Origin: Pollenia angustigena
Taxonomy: Eukaryota > Arthropoda > Insecta > Diptera > Polleniidae
Assembly: GCA_930367215.1 (NCBI GenBank)
Contig: OV884056.1
Span: forward strand, 236,087,127 to 236,151,126
Direction of reading: 5' to 3'
DNA: 64,000 nt
A program made the translations under genes and the position numbers. Shown piece after piece: positions 12,900-24,094 of this stretch (its first letter is position 1; every line of letters starts with the position of its first letter). The notes beneath the pieces are model-generated. The model had not been told where the DNA came from. It was given only the letters and a program-made list of their open reading frames with translations, and made no database searches.

Positions 12900-12984
12900 T
12901 ACTTTCGGAATGCAGACATGCTAAGTAGTCAATTGTCTTTGATATGTTCGAGCATTATATCGAGGCTCAAATATTGTAGATAAA

Positions 12985-13225
12985 CAACAGGAGTCTAATC
13001 ACCGCATACTATATCGAGCAAAATTGATCGAAATTACTTATTTTGGTATCATGAAACTCGATATCGAATGAAATGGATTGAATTTGAAATAATAGTATTC
13101 GTTATCGAGTAACTCGAGATTACATTTATCGAGTTTTTATTCGATACGTCAGTGTCTATCGTATGCAAAAATATTTGATAGTTTATTCGATACGATAGTA
13201 TCGTATGCGTTGATTAGACCCCAGG
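12985..13225. mobile_element. MITE with GAGTCTAATCACCGCATA ends
   Basis: The left end GGAGTCTAATCACCGCATA and right end TATGCGTTGATTAGACCCC are inverted. The inside is rich in TCGATATCGAGT motifs on both strands. Related single ends (GCGGTGATTTAGCCCC) appear at about 28040 and 43255. Noncoding. Confidence 0.55.
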
Positions 13226-15830
13226 TTTCATTATTTTCTAAAATAAGCACAGAAAATTAAATTGTTTGTTCAAAACTACTCCAAAAAAATATTAAAAGTA
13301 TTGTCGTATCAACAGCGTATTGCCGAAACCGATATATCGGAAAGTCTAAAGTTTTGCCGATATATCGGTATTGGTATTCTTTACATTCCTAATATATATG
13401 TGTATGTTCTGTAACCCAAATATATACGTCGGGGCTGCAGAAACCCAGACAATGTCCTAAGAAGTCTATAAAGCAAAATTTACATTACGTTTGATAAATT
13501 TTCATTGTGTTTAAAAAAAAATTAGATAATAATCCAAGTCATACTTAATAGATCAAAATTACATAACAACCGGGACAATAATCAATTGTAATACCAAAAA
13601 TAGTCATGATTAGTTAACAATTTGTTAAATGGTGACAAAAATCGTGTGAATGAGTTTAAGCAAAACCCGGCATTTCAATACCAGTAGCTCAAATTTGTAT
13701 TTCATAGATGACTAAGTAAATAGTACATACAAAAAGTAAATAGCTTACAAAAATACATACATACATACACACACACATACACTGGGCTTAATAACCAATA
13801 CATTTAAATAAGTAAATCTTTTGGAAACAATAACAAAGATTTGTTTATTTATTTTCATTAAGATTTTTTTAAATAATTTTTACCTGTATTAAAAGGACAC
13901 CACAGATAACCAAGAACATTGTTCGAATCTTTACCTGTCGTCTTCGAAATGTTTATTTACCTTAGAGTACCAATACCAAGATAGAACGAGCTCAAGAAGT
14001 AGATGAATCTGAAACAAAAATATCAATCACTGAACAAAACAATACAAATAAAAAAAAAAAAAATAACAAAAACAATGAGTGGAATTGTGCTGAAGCATGT
14101 GCAACAGCATCTTCTTATACATATTTAGTACACATCCATCCAAGACATATTGACCAAAATCTTATAAAACACTTAACAAATACAAACAGACTTACACACA
14201 GAGATACTCATCTACCACTACAGACATTCAGAGATTTCAAACCAACTCTAACAGAAATGTGTATCTGTGTGTTGTTTAGTAAAAACATTTGCGTGTTTTA
14301 ATCTTTTCATAAACACCAAAACATCCCATCAATCCATGTCGTCGTAGTCGTTTTAGTCCGTCATCTCCTCTCTCAAACTCATCATCCGACAAATTGATGA
14401 GCGACACAGTATTTAACAATTTGTCAGTCGCCTCGTTACGTTTTTGTTTCGATTCATGTGTTTTTTTTTTTTTTTTTGAGATCCAAGCGATGTTTCAAAA
14501 TTTGTTCTAAGTTGAGCTTGGAATTTAATGAAATAAAATTCTGAATATTAAATTAAGCGACGGGTTTATTAATTTGTTGAAATAATTTATCTTTAAAAAA
14601 AACGACAAAATTATTAAAAATAAAAAAGAAGTGTTATTAATAAAATTATAAAAATTGATAAAGTTTTGCAAACATTTCAATATTAAAAGATCGTGTAATT
14701 AAAACTGTGATTTTAAATTACAACTTAAATTTGTTGGATCCTTTTATTACTGAGTAATTTTTAGAAATTTATGTTAAAGGGTAAATAAATTTTTTGACTA
14801 TATCAAACATTAACTGAATCTTAAAGAACAGGTACAAAACTTCAAACTGGATTTAAATGAATAAATAAGTGTATATTTTTGAAAATATTTGAAGAAATTT
14901 TAGGTTTAAATCAAAATTCCAAATCGGGAACACAATCAATTCGTTAAACAATTAAAAGTGCTTTTTTCGGCTGTGCAGAATGTTTGATACCCTCCACCAA
15001 AAGTTGAAATATTTCAGAAGTGTGTTTTATATGGATCTTTGAATTGTGAAACAATCTTTATAAAAAAAACTAACCTCAAAGTATAAAAATCCGTTGCGGA
15101 TTTAGGCGGATTAAAGTATACAAAAAGATATATTAAGTAGTGTTGGCAAAGTATTGCTAATCTACCGAAAATAGGAAAACAAAATTCCAATTGGTTTCCT
15201 AGATATAGCCGTGGGAAAAATGGCATGTTCTTCGAAAAAAAATCAGTAGAAAGCAGCTTAACAAGCAAAACCCCCTGGGGTTTTGTTAGTTTTGCAAAGT
15301 CCTTCAAGAAATTGCACACGAGAAGAAGTTTGCATTTTATGTGTTGCACTGTGTTATTAATCACAATTTTCGAAAATTTTTTAACTTATAAAAAAATAAC
15401 AAAAAGATAAGGGTATATTGATTTTGTCATATCGTTTGTAGCACATTGAAAACTCTATTTGGTATATGTATAAATGTAGCACAACAACATCCATCCATAT
15501 ATACGATCTAGCATTGCCCATCTACTTAAACCACGAGCTGGCAATAAAATACTTAGGAAGATTAAAGTTGGTAAAAATTATTTTTTAAGTGGGTCAAATT
15601 GATTCAATAATTCCTAGACATAAATTACATTTTGTATTAAAAATATGACCCTGTAAAAGCGTTTGTCATCGCAAACCGTTCAAACTGGTCCATGTTTTCA
15701 CCTAGCCCCCCATACATATGCTCAATTTCGTGTTATGGTGATGGGTATCAGAGATTCACCATAGCTTTTTTAAGCTTTGCCGCTGAATTTTAGTTGGTTT
15801 GTTTTCCTCTAGTTTAAACATTTTTTGAAT
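13226..15830. other. Mostly unique noncoding sequence 5' of cnc
   Basis: A small CCGATATATCGG palindrome pair lies at 13330-13370 and a CATA/CACA microsatellite at 13750-13790. Between about 13900 and 14500 the sequence is less AT-rich and more complex. It includes TTTGTCAGTCGCCTCG (about 14420), an arthropod initiator-like TCAGTC, so it may hold a distal promoter or enhancer of cnc. A GATACCCTCCACC motif near 14988 looks like the tip of a repeat. No coding exon was recognised. Confidence 0.35.
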
Positions 15831-15941
15831 TTTCAATATTTTTAATCAGGCTTAAGTTCATCAAATTTAATTTTCAATTAATTATTTTTATGAAGAAAGG
15901 AATTTTACAACATGAAAATTAATTAAAATTGCTATTGATAA

Positions 15942-16807
15942 CACTACGTGACAATTTTTTGACCAAATGAATTTGACACCTAATCTTTCTGAAAAATTTT
16001 CCGCTAAATCCGAATATGAAGTCAGAATTGCCAAAAGTAGAACAGTTTTTGAGATATTCCAAAATAACCGTTATTTGTGTTTTTAAAAAAGATGCTGTGA
16101 CTGAAATGCAAATATCCAAAAAATAAAATTTTAGCCTATTTCAATACGAACATTTTGTGCCCAATAAGATCCGGATCGGTGCAAAAATGGCACAGTTACA
16201 GAAGATTAATTGAACTAACCCAGAACAAATTAATATACAAAACTAAATTTTTAGTAACAAAAATATTAAAAATTGCTTAAAACTATTGAATTTCTATGTG
16301 GGTTAATTTACTTAATCTTCTGTAGCTTTGTCATTTTTGTACCAATCTATATCTGGTTGGGCGCAAAATGTTCATATTAAAATAATCTAATGTCGCATGC
16401 AATAAAACAAATAAATCATTGGTTTAAAAAAAATAACTTGAATGGAGCAAAATTGAACAAAATCATAAAATTTTCAATGAAGCTTGAACTTTTGTCCCCT
16501 GTAACTCTGTCATTTCTTGACCAATCTTCACAAGCAATCCATGATTATTTTAGAAATTTTATAACTTTTCAGTAGGAAGAAAGAATTACGTACCCCGTTT
16601 AAAATTTTTGAAGATATTTGCATTTCAGTCACATCATCTTTTTTAAAAACACAAATAACGGTTATTTTGGAATATCTCTATTGTTACTACTACTGTTCTA
16701 CTTTTGACAATTCTGACTTCATATTCGGATTCAGCGGAAAATTTTACATAATGATTAGCTGTCAGATTTATTTGGTCACTACTTTGTTGAAATTTTGTCA
16801 CGTAGTG
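15942..16807. mobile_element. Harbinger-like long-TIR MITE, TAA duplication
   Basis: The ends CACTACGTGACAA and TTGTCACGTAGTG continue into arms of about 200 bp (15942-16130 against 16610-16807). TAA flanks both sides, and the 20.2-kb family B copy shows the unfilled site. An inner inverted repeat (about 16135-16215 against 16300-16385) makes it doubly palindromic. A 3-bp TWA duplication is typical of PIF/Harbinger; no transposase is present. Confidence 0.75.
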
Positions 16808-16953
16808 TAATCATTCATTCTTGACTGACCTGAAATTCGAACCCAGGAGGCCCTGACATGTTTCAATCGCTACCACTCGATTTCCTCAGAGGGATTTGTC
16901 GTCTTACACTCGCAGCCATCGACGACTGCTGACGTCAATAGTCAAACATCAAT

Positions 16954-17389
16954 ATATATATATATGCTCCTTTAACTCCCACTGGAGCATAGGGCGCCTA
17001 CATCAATGGGTTAATGGAAAAGTGATGCGAATACAATTGAGTTATCATATTGTACACACAGCCAATCCTTTTCAAATGACAACCTCACCCTCTGTCCAGA
17101 AAGGACTTGGTGACCCCTGTTTTTGACAAACGAGGCCCTGTCGACCGATCTTAGGCGGTACAACCTTAACAACCGCACAGAGGAAATTCTGTTGCCAACC
17201 TGGAGTGTCAGCGAACCCTGAATGGACAAAGTGCGTCTCAGGAAGTATGAGATCGCGAATACTGGATCCTCTGAAACACTGGCTCCAAACACAGCACGTT
17301 TGGGTGCTTAGATAGCAGCCCTATCACCAAACTAGGGAACGAAGGCTAGCAACCTACGTTTCTGAACTTAAATTGCTAACGAATCGCTA
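16954..17389 (-). mobile_element. Retro-insertion of unknown family, 10-bp duplication
   Basis: This 436-bp insert in family B is flanked by the direct repeat AAACATCAAT (16944-16953 and 17390-17399). One end is an (AT)n run at 16954-16965, which would be the 3' tail if the element lies on the minus strand. The body is more GC-rich than its surroundings and contains AACTCCCACTGGAGCATAGG; a related AACTCCCACTGGAG segment recurs at 62110. A 93-codon minus-strand frame at 17011-17292 matches no family I know. Target-primed reverse transcription is inferred from the duplication and tail. Confidence 0.6.
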
Positions 17390-18201
17390 AAACATCAATC
17401 CTTAAACCAAATTGTAATTTAACCTTTGGTAGATCGAAATTTGCTTTTTTTTAATGATTATCCATTTTTAATTGATTTTACATGTTTTTCCTTTACCTCT
17501 GTTTTTTCGTACTTTTTGTCAAGAATTCTTCTTGAACCCCAAAGAACATGTTTGTTTTTCAAGTTTGTCTTTATTTTTCTTGTTGACCTTTTTCAGCACA
17601 ACTTGAAGGACAAATGTACAAATAGAGCTCGTGCCTTAGCTTTAACAATAATTAGTATTGTGGTAATATTTTTGAACTATTTATTTATGGTTTTTAATCC
17701 AAATTTTCAATATTTTTAATCAGGCTTAAGTTCATCAAATTTAATTTTCATTAAATTATTTTCTCAATTGTTTCTTAGCATTTAGACTTTACGTTTTTTA
17801 ATCACTAACCTGAAAATATGAACCCAAACGCGACTTTAGTTAAATTAAGAATTTATTAAAAAAATAAAAAAAGTTAATTTAGAAACTTTTTTACCTTATT
17901 TCTTATTTTTGCATTATGTTTAAATTTTATAGCGCATATTTCATTTATTTTAAGCATATTTTTTTATGCCTCTGCAATGCGTTCTGGTTAACTTTTCTGT
18001 TTTAATTGTCTTTCTCTGTACGCAACGTATTGCTTTTAATTCCGCCTTTTGTTCACTCCACACTTCACACCAAAGCAAGTTGTTATTAAAGATAAATGTT
18101 ATTTTTAACCAGTGTTCGAAAATAAATAGAACATTATTTAGCGTACGTAACCAGGAACTATATCTATTTTTTTATGTTTGTGTATATGAACACAACCCTT
18201 A

Positions 18202-18359
18202 CCCTACGTTTCCACATGCAAGTAGTGTATACGTATTATCAACGAAAATTTTTAGGTAACAGCCGATTGGCTGAAAGTGCAAAAGTTGTGTGAATGTTAG
18301 TGAAAAAGTGTAAGTGTATTGAGTTTTTCTAACTTGCACTTGCATGTGGAAACGGGGGG
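18202..18359. mobile_element. Harbinger-like MITE, TTA duplication (copy 1)
   Basis: The ends CCCTACGTTTCCACATGC and GCATGTGGAAACGGGGGG are inverted, and TTA flanks both sides. The core GTATACGTATTATCAAC and CAGCCGATTGGCTG are shared with 63080-63250. A diverged relative occurs near 47090-47205. Noncoding. Confidence 0.8.
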
Positions 18360-18376
18360 TTAATAACGTTCGTAAC

Positions 18377-18841
18377 TACCCTGCAGGAAATGTCACTAGT
18401 GAATCTGTACTGATTCACTATTGACACAGTCACCAGTACTAGTGACTTATTATACCCCAGGCAATGTTATTTACAATAGACATTTAACATGTGCGTGTCA
18501 TTGGAAATCTACTACTGACGTTGGTACTACTGACTAGGTACTGACTAGGTAGTTCCTTTGGAAACATATGTAGACATTGGAACCAGAGAATCGCTAGTAC
18601 ATTTTAGTAAAAGTAGTCTACACTTTTTGTAAGAATACGAAATCATAACAATCTTTTTTTATTATTTCTTCAACTTTATAGGAATAATACTTCTCAGTTT
18701 TTATTGATAAAATCTTTTTCGTATTAAAGCCAAATATAGTGGCAAATGTAATGTAGTGTAGACACTTCGTTGACAATATCACCAATATAGTCGACAAAAC
18801 TGGTGACTTGGAGACACTTGCACCCAGGTTTCCTTCAGGGT
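18377..18841. mobile_element. MITE with ACCCTGCAGGAAA ends
   Basis: TACCCTGCAGGAAATGTC at the left is matched by the complement of GGTTTCCTTCAGGGTA at the right. Inside are repeated CACTAGTGA/GTCACTAGT motifs. No gene. The ends resemble those of the TACCCTGCAAATA elements at 54.8 and 60.5 kb. Confidence 0.55.
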
Positions 18842-19165
18842 ATTTACAACCAAGTAACGAGTATGTACATTAGGGTGGTCGTTAACTGTATGGATAAAAT
18901 TTTTTTCTATTTTTCCATGCTCTAACCCCCCAATTCGGTGGGTATTGATAAAAAACGACGCGGAAATTTTTTTTTAGGACAATCGGCGACGGCTAAGCCG
19001 TCCCTCACGCCCGTCAAAGTTTGAGAAAAATCGTAAAGTCCGACTTGTATCACTTATATTTAGGAAAATGTTAATTTTACATAAAAATCATTTTCTAAGT
19101 AGTTGTTGTTAGTAAAGTTTCCAACAACTTTTGCCTTAACAAGTTTTCTCTAAAACTCATATTGA

Positions 19166-19321
19166 GTGCCCCGGTAGGCTAGCTGGTAGTGAGCTTGTCT
19201 GTCAGCACCGGGGTTGCGGGTTCGATTCCCGCCAGAGACTCTGGTTTCTTTCCTGCAGACAAGCGTAGAGCTTCGCGGGACTACGCTTAGCTTAGGCAAT
19301 TAAAATTAAAAAAAAAAAAAA
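19166..19321 (+). mobile_element. tRNA-derived SINE
   Basis: It starts GTGCCCCGGTAGGCTAGC, has a D-arm/A-box-like TAGCTGGTAGTG and a perfect B box GGTTCGATTCC at 19219-19229 within GCGGGTTCGATTCCCGC. A small hairpin follows (AAGCGTAG...CTACGCTT, 19261-19289), then a run of about 14 A. This is the head-body-tail layout of a tRNA-derived SINE. It is not a normal tRNA gene: the 5' end does not pair as an acceptor stem with the sequence after the T arm. Target-site duplications were not clear. Confidence 0.7.
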
Positions 19322-19923
19322 GTTATAAAAAATAAATTTTAATTTTAAAAAAAAGTATCTTATCGTCCACCGATTTTAATGAAACATACATCGTTTTAAA
19401 GGAATTTGTGTGTAGATATGCACAATATATTTTTTTACTAATTTTTTTGAATTAAAGTGTTTGAAAAGCGTTTTAATATATCTTACAGACATACGTACAA
19501 AGTTGGGTGAATAGTGCATTTTTGCCGTTCTCTTAAAATGTGTACGATTTTGTTGTATAACGCACAGGTTTTCTCGAAAGTAAATGTCGTGGGGTAGAAT
19601 TTCGGCCACCGGGCGATCCTAGTTAAAATAAAAAGTAAACAGCAGCATTGATGCGAATTTTTTCTTTGTAACTGTTTTTTCTTACACACGTCAATTCAGC
19701 TTTAATATTTGTGGTTGTGTGCGTTTGCTTAAAAAAAAATAGTCAAACGCATATCATTTGTTTCTAACGTACCACGGTTGATAAAGTTGGTGCAATTGTA
19801 CTTTTTTGATACAATTCAAAGCCAAAAAGTACGGTGGTACCCCCGTGACTCATTTGGTACTACATATTTCCAAATTTTTCAAACCTATTGTTATTTGATA
19901 TAAAATGGCAGCTCGTATTTACT

Positions 19924-20149
19924 GTCCAATGAGTATAAACGGATTTCAGTGTTTGGTGCAAATGGTTTTGCCAAAGTGCAAATGCAATATGTCGTAGCGT
20001 TTTTATGAAATCTTAAGGAAACTCTGTTTATTTTGTTGTTGGATTTAACAAAACAGCTATGATATTTTGCATTTGCTCTTTGCAAGACCATTTGCACCAA
20101 ACACTAAACTTCGCTATTGTGAATAGATTTTTGCACTTGATCATTGGAC
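19924..20149. mobile_element. Hairpin MITE, GTCCAATGA ends
   Basis: The arms GTGTTTGGTGCAAATGG and CCATTTGCACCAAACAC (19949 against 20104) and outer GTCCAATGAG/TCATTGGAC pair across a spacer of about 75 bp. It is noncoding and lies inside 18866-21550. Confidence 0.6.
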
Positions 20150-20210
20150 GATTGATTGCATATCCCACATTCTAAATCAAGTATCAGCGGCAGCATATAT
20201 ATATATGCCG

Positions 20211-20425
20211 GCCAGGGTTCGAGCCCGAGCCACGTCAAGAATGAAAGATTATCAATAACAATTTTAATTAATTTTCATGTTGTAAAATTCCTTTCTTCAC
20301 AAAAATAATTTAATAAAAATTAAATTTCATGAACTTAAGCCTAATTAAGAATATTAAAAATTTGGATTAAAAACCATAAATAGTTCAACAAAATAACCAC
20401 AATACTAATTATTATATATATGTAT
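20211..20425 (+). repeat. Family B repeat, 5'-truncated
   Basis: This matches 51611-51710 almost base for base from GCCGGCCAGGGTTCGAGC through the AT-rich tail, then continues into the complement of the 51.31-kb left arm (ATGAACTTAAGCC...). It retains the B box but not the A box. It provides the empty-site sequence GATTATCAATAAC for the MITE at 15942-16807. Confidence 0.6.
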
Positions 20426-20539
20426 ATTATAAAAACAAAGGAACGAAACAGACCGTATCTACCAATGGTTTCAAGTGTAACCGAAACAAAAGTATTTTTC
20501 TTTTATAAAAAAAAAAATCATTTATTACTATTGGGGTCG

Positions 20540-21110
20540 AATAAGTACGATTTTAGAAGTTCGTAAGTACGATATTGGTTTTCTCGTTTATCATCCCTGT
20601 AACATACCTGTACGCTTTCTTTATTCTTTAAGGGGGCTCTCATATAATATAATTGTCAACACAGACTAGAAATATATTGAAGAAAAATCCCCAGAACTGC
20701 CAAGGAATCGCCCCTAGGGGGATTAAATATATGACGGACCTTCATTAGTTTTTTGTGTTTAGCATTTTCTTAAAACATACTTGCCTTATATCTGCACCCT
20801 TTAGGGGGCTCCCATACAAATATGCCGGTTTAATATAATTCTTAAATTTGGCCACTGCAGCGCCAAGATTGCCCTTAGTTGGGTCAAATGTATGACCAAA
20901 CTCACATAATTTGTTTTATCCCCATTGCCAAAAAAATTTGGTTTCTAAAACGACTATGCATATTAGAAAAACCTATAACAATTGTAAGGTAATATTATTG
21001 TGGAATTTCGTTTTTTTTTTAGTTTATTTTATAAACTAAACCGTTTTTGAGTTACGCTGTGCAACCTCCTCCGTTTTCGAAATTTTGAAAACAAGAGCTA
21101 ACCTAAAGAA
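20540..21110 (+). repeat. Dispersed repeat A
   Basis: It shares CAGACTAGAAATATATTGAA, CGCCCCTAGGGG and GGGGGCTCCCATACAAATA with copies at about 300-600, 44985-45440 and 63938-64000. No open frame stands out. It could be untranslated sequence of a decayed retroelement. Confidence 0.5.
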
Positions 21111-21553
21111 CGGTAAGAACCACTGAATTCAGCGTATCCAAATTAGGGTAAAACGCCAGGTGCCCGGCTGGTCGGTTTTTTTTTTAATAAATAATAAAAA
21201 TGTTTTTCAACAAAACTAATTCATAGAAAATGCTTTTCTTTAATGAATTAAAAATTAGATTTTTTAGTGGCTTATTCGATATTTTCAGTTTATTTTGTTT
21301 AATAATAGATAAAGAAAAACTTGTTAACAAATGTTCTACAAAATCAATATTTTCTAAGTTATTAAACATAAAAGTCAGATTTCATGTAAAATTATAATTT
21401 TTCTCAAACTTTGGTGGGCTTGAGGGACGGCTTAGCCTTCGCCGATCGTCCTAAAAATTTTTTTGAGTTGTTTTTTTATCAATACCCACCAAATTGGCGA
21501 GTGAGACCTAAATAATTCCAACTTTTGATTTTAACGGTCACCCTAATGTATAC

Positions 21554-22690
21554 ATATATATGTATATGTATATGAGAAACGTTATTTTTTTAAATGATTT
21601 ACTACACAAACACTATAAGCGCTTGTGTTTTCCACAAATAAATATAAGATTAAATAAGATTTTTTTTTGTTTCGTTTCCCGGGAATAGAAAAAGTCCGGG
21701 AAATTAGAAACCCTAGTCCAGCTTATTTCAGTAGTATTTTTTCTTAATGACAATTTTTTTTTTTATAAATGAATTTCAATTTTAGTTTATATCAAAAATG
21801 TTTATTTGTTAATAAGAAGAAAGAACTCTTGGTGAAATATGCCATTTATATGCGCATGGCGTATTTAATATTCGTCCAAATAACTCTTATATGAATTGTA
21901 ACCTCATGACTGCCCTTCGGTTCCAAATAGGGTACATTCTCGAAAATTTGTCTGAAAAAAACTTTGATGTAGGCTTTACCGATTATATATATTGACTTGT
22001 TTTTTTAACGCAAATATTATTAAATTGTGGAATATTTATTAATTGTTTAAACAAATTTCTCATTTCAAAATACGTTAGTTGGTAAAAAAAAAATTTACTG
22101 GGATATTTAACATCGCCGTCTGTTTGCATTTGGCAGGATTTTACTAACAATGAGGCTCCGTTTCGCACACTTATGCCACCTGTAACGTAAGAAGATCGTA
22201 TAGAAAAATTTTTGCTGATATAAAATTACGTATATATTAGAGTTGCCAGATCTTCAACTTTTTAAAATGTTGTGAATTTGTTTTGTGACCTGTTCAAAGT
22301 GTTTTTACCAAATTATATTTTTAAAAAGATCATTTAGTAAGATTAGTATCAGAAGTTACATGAAATTAATTGAAAATCTTTTTAATATGTATATTTGCGT
22401 TTCCCACCAACAAAGTTAGTTTCAGCAGACAAATACTTTTAACCTTAGTTGACCCTTTTTTATGCAAAACCTAAAATAAAATAAACATTTGAAAAAAAAA
22501 CTTACAAATACTTTACACATATCAATTGAAATGTTTAAACAATTCAAGAAAAAAAAGCTGTCGATCATATCGACACGATTTTTTTCTGCCAAAAAAAAAC
22601 ATATACATACATGTTTGTTCCTTCATACAAACACTTTCAGACCGGCACCTTCAGTAAACCAAATACTGCATTTACACTAAAGCAGCACTA
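21554..22690. other. AT-rich sequence 5' of the cnc leader
   Basis: No gene was recognised. The TTCCCGGGAATAG and GTCCGGGAAATTAG motifs at about 21680-21710 may be a transposon tip. The rest shows nothing I can support. Confidence 0.35.
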
Positions 22691-22699
22691 CCAAAAGTC

Positions 22700-23013
22700 A
22701 GTCTTAATATTTAAACAGTCAGTTGGAGCCAGTTGGTTGTTGAATACAAAAAAAAAAAAAATTAAATCCAACACCAAGCTGTGAGCACTTGTCAATATTT
22801 TTTGAAGGAATGGAATTTATTTCAATTTAATTTCGATCGATCTTTTGCGTTTGCTAACAGCAATAAAAACCAACACAAAAAAAAATAAAAAACTTGAGTT
22901 GAGTTGTTCTCTTTTTTTTAATATTTATTTATGAAACATAAAGAAAAAAACTTATTAAAAACCACGTTTAAACTTCAACAGATTGATGCATTGTTCACGT
23001 TTTCTGCTTTTTA
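22700..23013 (+). promoter_or_regulatory. cnc: Candidate start and 5' leader exon of the CncB-type transcript
   Basis: Two close matches to the arthropod initiator TCAGT(T/C) occur at 22698-22703 and 22719-22724 in a repeat-free stretch (GTCAGTTGGAGCCAGTTGG). About 300 bp downstream is a strong splice donor, GTAAGTA at 23014. The next good acceptor is TTACAG at 23493-23498, directly before the first visible cnc coding exon, whose ATG is only 6 bp in. I therefore infer a noncoding leader exon here. No TATA box or downstream promoter element is convincing, so the exact start is uncertain. Confidence 0.35.
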
Positions 23014-23498
23014 GTAAGTAATGGATGTTGTACTTGTGAGTGTTTGGTTTTTTACCACAATCTGTGAGATTTTATTTAAAACATCAAATAATCTCTGGGA
23101 TACCACGAAACCAACGAGAAGAAACTATCGAAAACAAATAAATTTACAAACAAATGTTACGCATGCGCACGTTTTAGGTTTAAGATATTTTGTTATTGTT
23201 TTTGTTTTGTTTTTTTTTTTTTTGTTAAAAATCAGGGGTTTTATTTAAAATCAATTGTTTTTTTTTTTTTTTTTTTTTGGAACTAAAAAAAGAATACCAA
23301 ATATGATTGATTACTTATTCATTGATTTTCAAAATTGTGGTTTCAAAAACAAAAATATTTAAAATTAATCACCCACACGTTGTTAAAACATCAACAGTTT
23401 ATTTTATTAATAAAAATTTATTTGAAATCTTTATTCTTTTCTCAATTAAATATAAAAAAAAATTTAAATTGATTAAAAAATTATTTTAAAAATTACAG

Positions 23499-23918
23499 GG
23501 TCGCATGCCCACCCTAAGTCGTGCTGTCTCCATGGAACATCGTTTTCAAGATATTGCCAGTCTGTTTAATCCAATGGGTGTTGTTGGTGGGGTCTCTGAA
23601 ATGTCACCTTATCCCCACTACCCAACTCATCCTTATTCATATCAAAGTGGTCCACAACATGCTCAATATCCACCACCACCACCACATCCCCACCATCATC
23701 ATCATCATCATGCTGCTATGTTGCATCCGAATGCCTCCTTGGGTGATTTATGTTCTTCGCAGCCCCACTATGGTCATAATTTGGGTTCTGCTGTTAGTTC
23801 AAGCATGCACTTGACTAATTCTTCACATGATTCTGATGTTTCAGGTGTGGGAGCTGTAGGTGGCTCTGCGCCAAATATTGGAGCTTATAAGATGGAACAT
23901 GATATGATGTATTATTCC
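23499..23918 (+). CDS. cnc: cap-n-collar exon (first in window; CncB-type start)
   Basis: This encodes the N-terminal part of the CncB-type protein. The ATG at 23505 starts MPTLSRAVSMEHRFQDIASL, then a Pro/Tyr/His-rich stretch with a run of seven His (about residues 65-71), a Ser/Gly-rich part, and MEHDMMYYS at the end. The exon follows TTACAG and is open in phase 0 from 23499 (Gly-Arg before the Met). It can therefore be internal to a longer CncC-type protein, whose N-terminal Keap1-binding exons are not in this window. The donor is TCC|GTAAGT. It is separated from the next exon by a 79-bp intron. Recognition comes from the conserved start and continuity with the CNC-bZIP exon. Confidence 0.9.
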
Positions 23919-23997
23919 GTAAGTGGAAAAAAGTTTTTGTTATAGAAAAATGGTTTTGCTACCATGTTAAATATGTTTATATTATTTTATATTTCAG

Positions 23998-24094
23998 AAC
24001 GCTTCCACGGATATGAATCATACCACAGATGGTTTTATCAACTCGATTTTAAATGATGAAGATTTACATTTGATGGATATGAATGTTAATGACA
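23998..24094 (+). CDS. cnc: cap-n-collar exon with LNDEDLHLMDM motif
   Basis: A 97-bp exon after TATATTTCAG, ending GACA|GTAAGT. It adds about 32 residues, NASTDMNHTTDGFINSILND then EDLHLMDMNVND. The short acidic-hydrophobic block LNDEDLHLMDM is a conserved landmark of CNC factors and is thought to act in transactivation. The last base is the first base of a Ser codon completed 31 kb away at 55273 (S-F-C-R-M-V-D). The phases fit exactly. Confidence 0.92.

Larger units (their letters stand above)
15834..17772 (-). repeat. Family B repeat with pol III-like boxes, twice interrupted
   Basis: On the minus strand this matches 51314-51720 and 20211-20425. It has a core with a tRNA-like A box (ATCGAGTGGTAGCG) and B box (GGGTTCGAATT) about 40 bp apart, followed by TCAAGAATGAA and an AT-rich tail. 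Outer segments contain ATCAGGCTTAAGTTCATC at both sides. Two later insertions split it: 15942-16807 and 16954-17389. Sister copies supply the uninterrupted sequence for both sites. It could be a tRNA-derived SINE or a foldback element that captured one. Confidence 0.6.
18866..21550. mobile_element. Large TACATTAGGGTG-ended TIR element with passengers
   Basis: The left arm (18866 to about 19110) starts TACATTAGGGTGGTC. The right arm (about 21215-21550) is its diverged complement ending CACCCTAATGTA. Both arms contain the GGACGGCTTAGCC/GGCTAAGCCGTCC segment and a GGTGGGTATTGATAAAAA segment. The interior has been colonised by a SINE (19166-19321), a hairpin MITE (19924-20149), a family B fragment (20211-20425) and a dispersed repeat (20540-21110). 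No transposase was found. Confidence 0.65.

Noticed and set aside
19166..19240. Functional tRNA gene
   Set aside because: It has a B box, but the ends do not form an acceptor stem and it is followed by a SINE-like body and A-tail.
1..23498. N-terminal CncC exons with Keap1-binding motifs
   Set aside because: No frame with DLG or ETGE-like motifs or splice support was found; they are probably upstream of the window.
23521..23814. Ile/His-rich overlapping frame in the first cnc exon
   Set aside because: Shadow frame of the His and Pro repeats.
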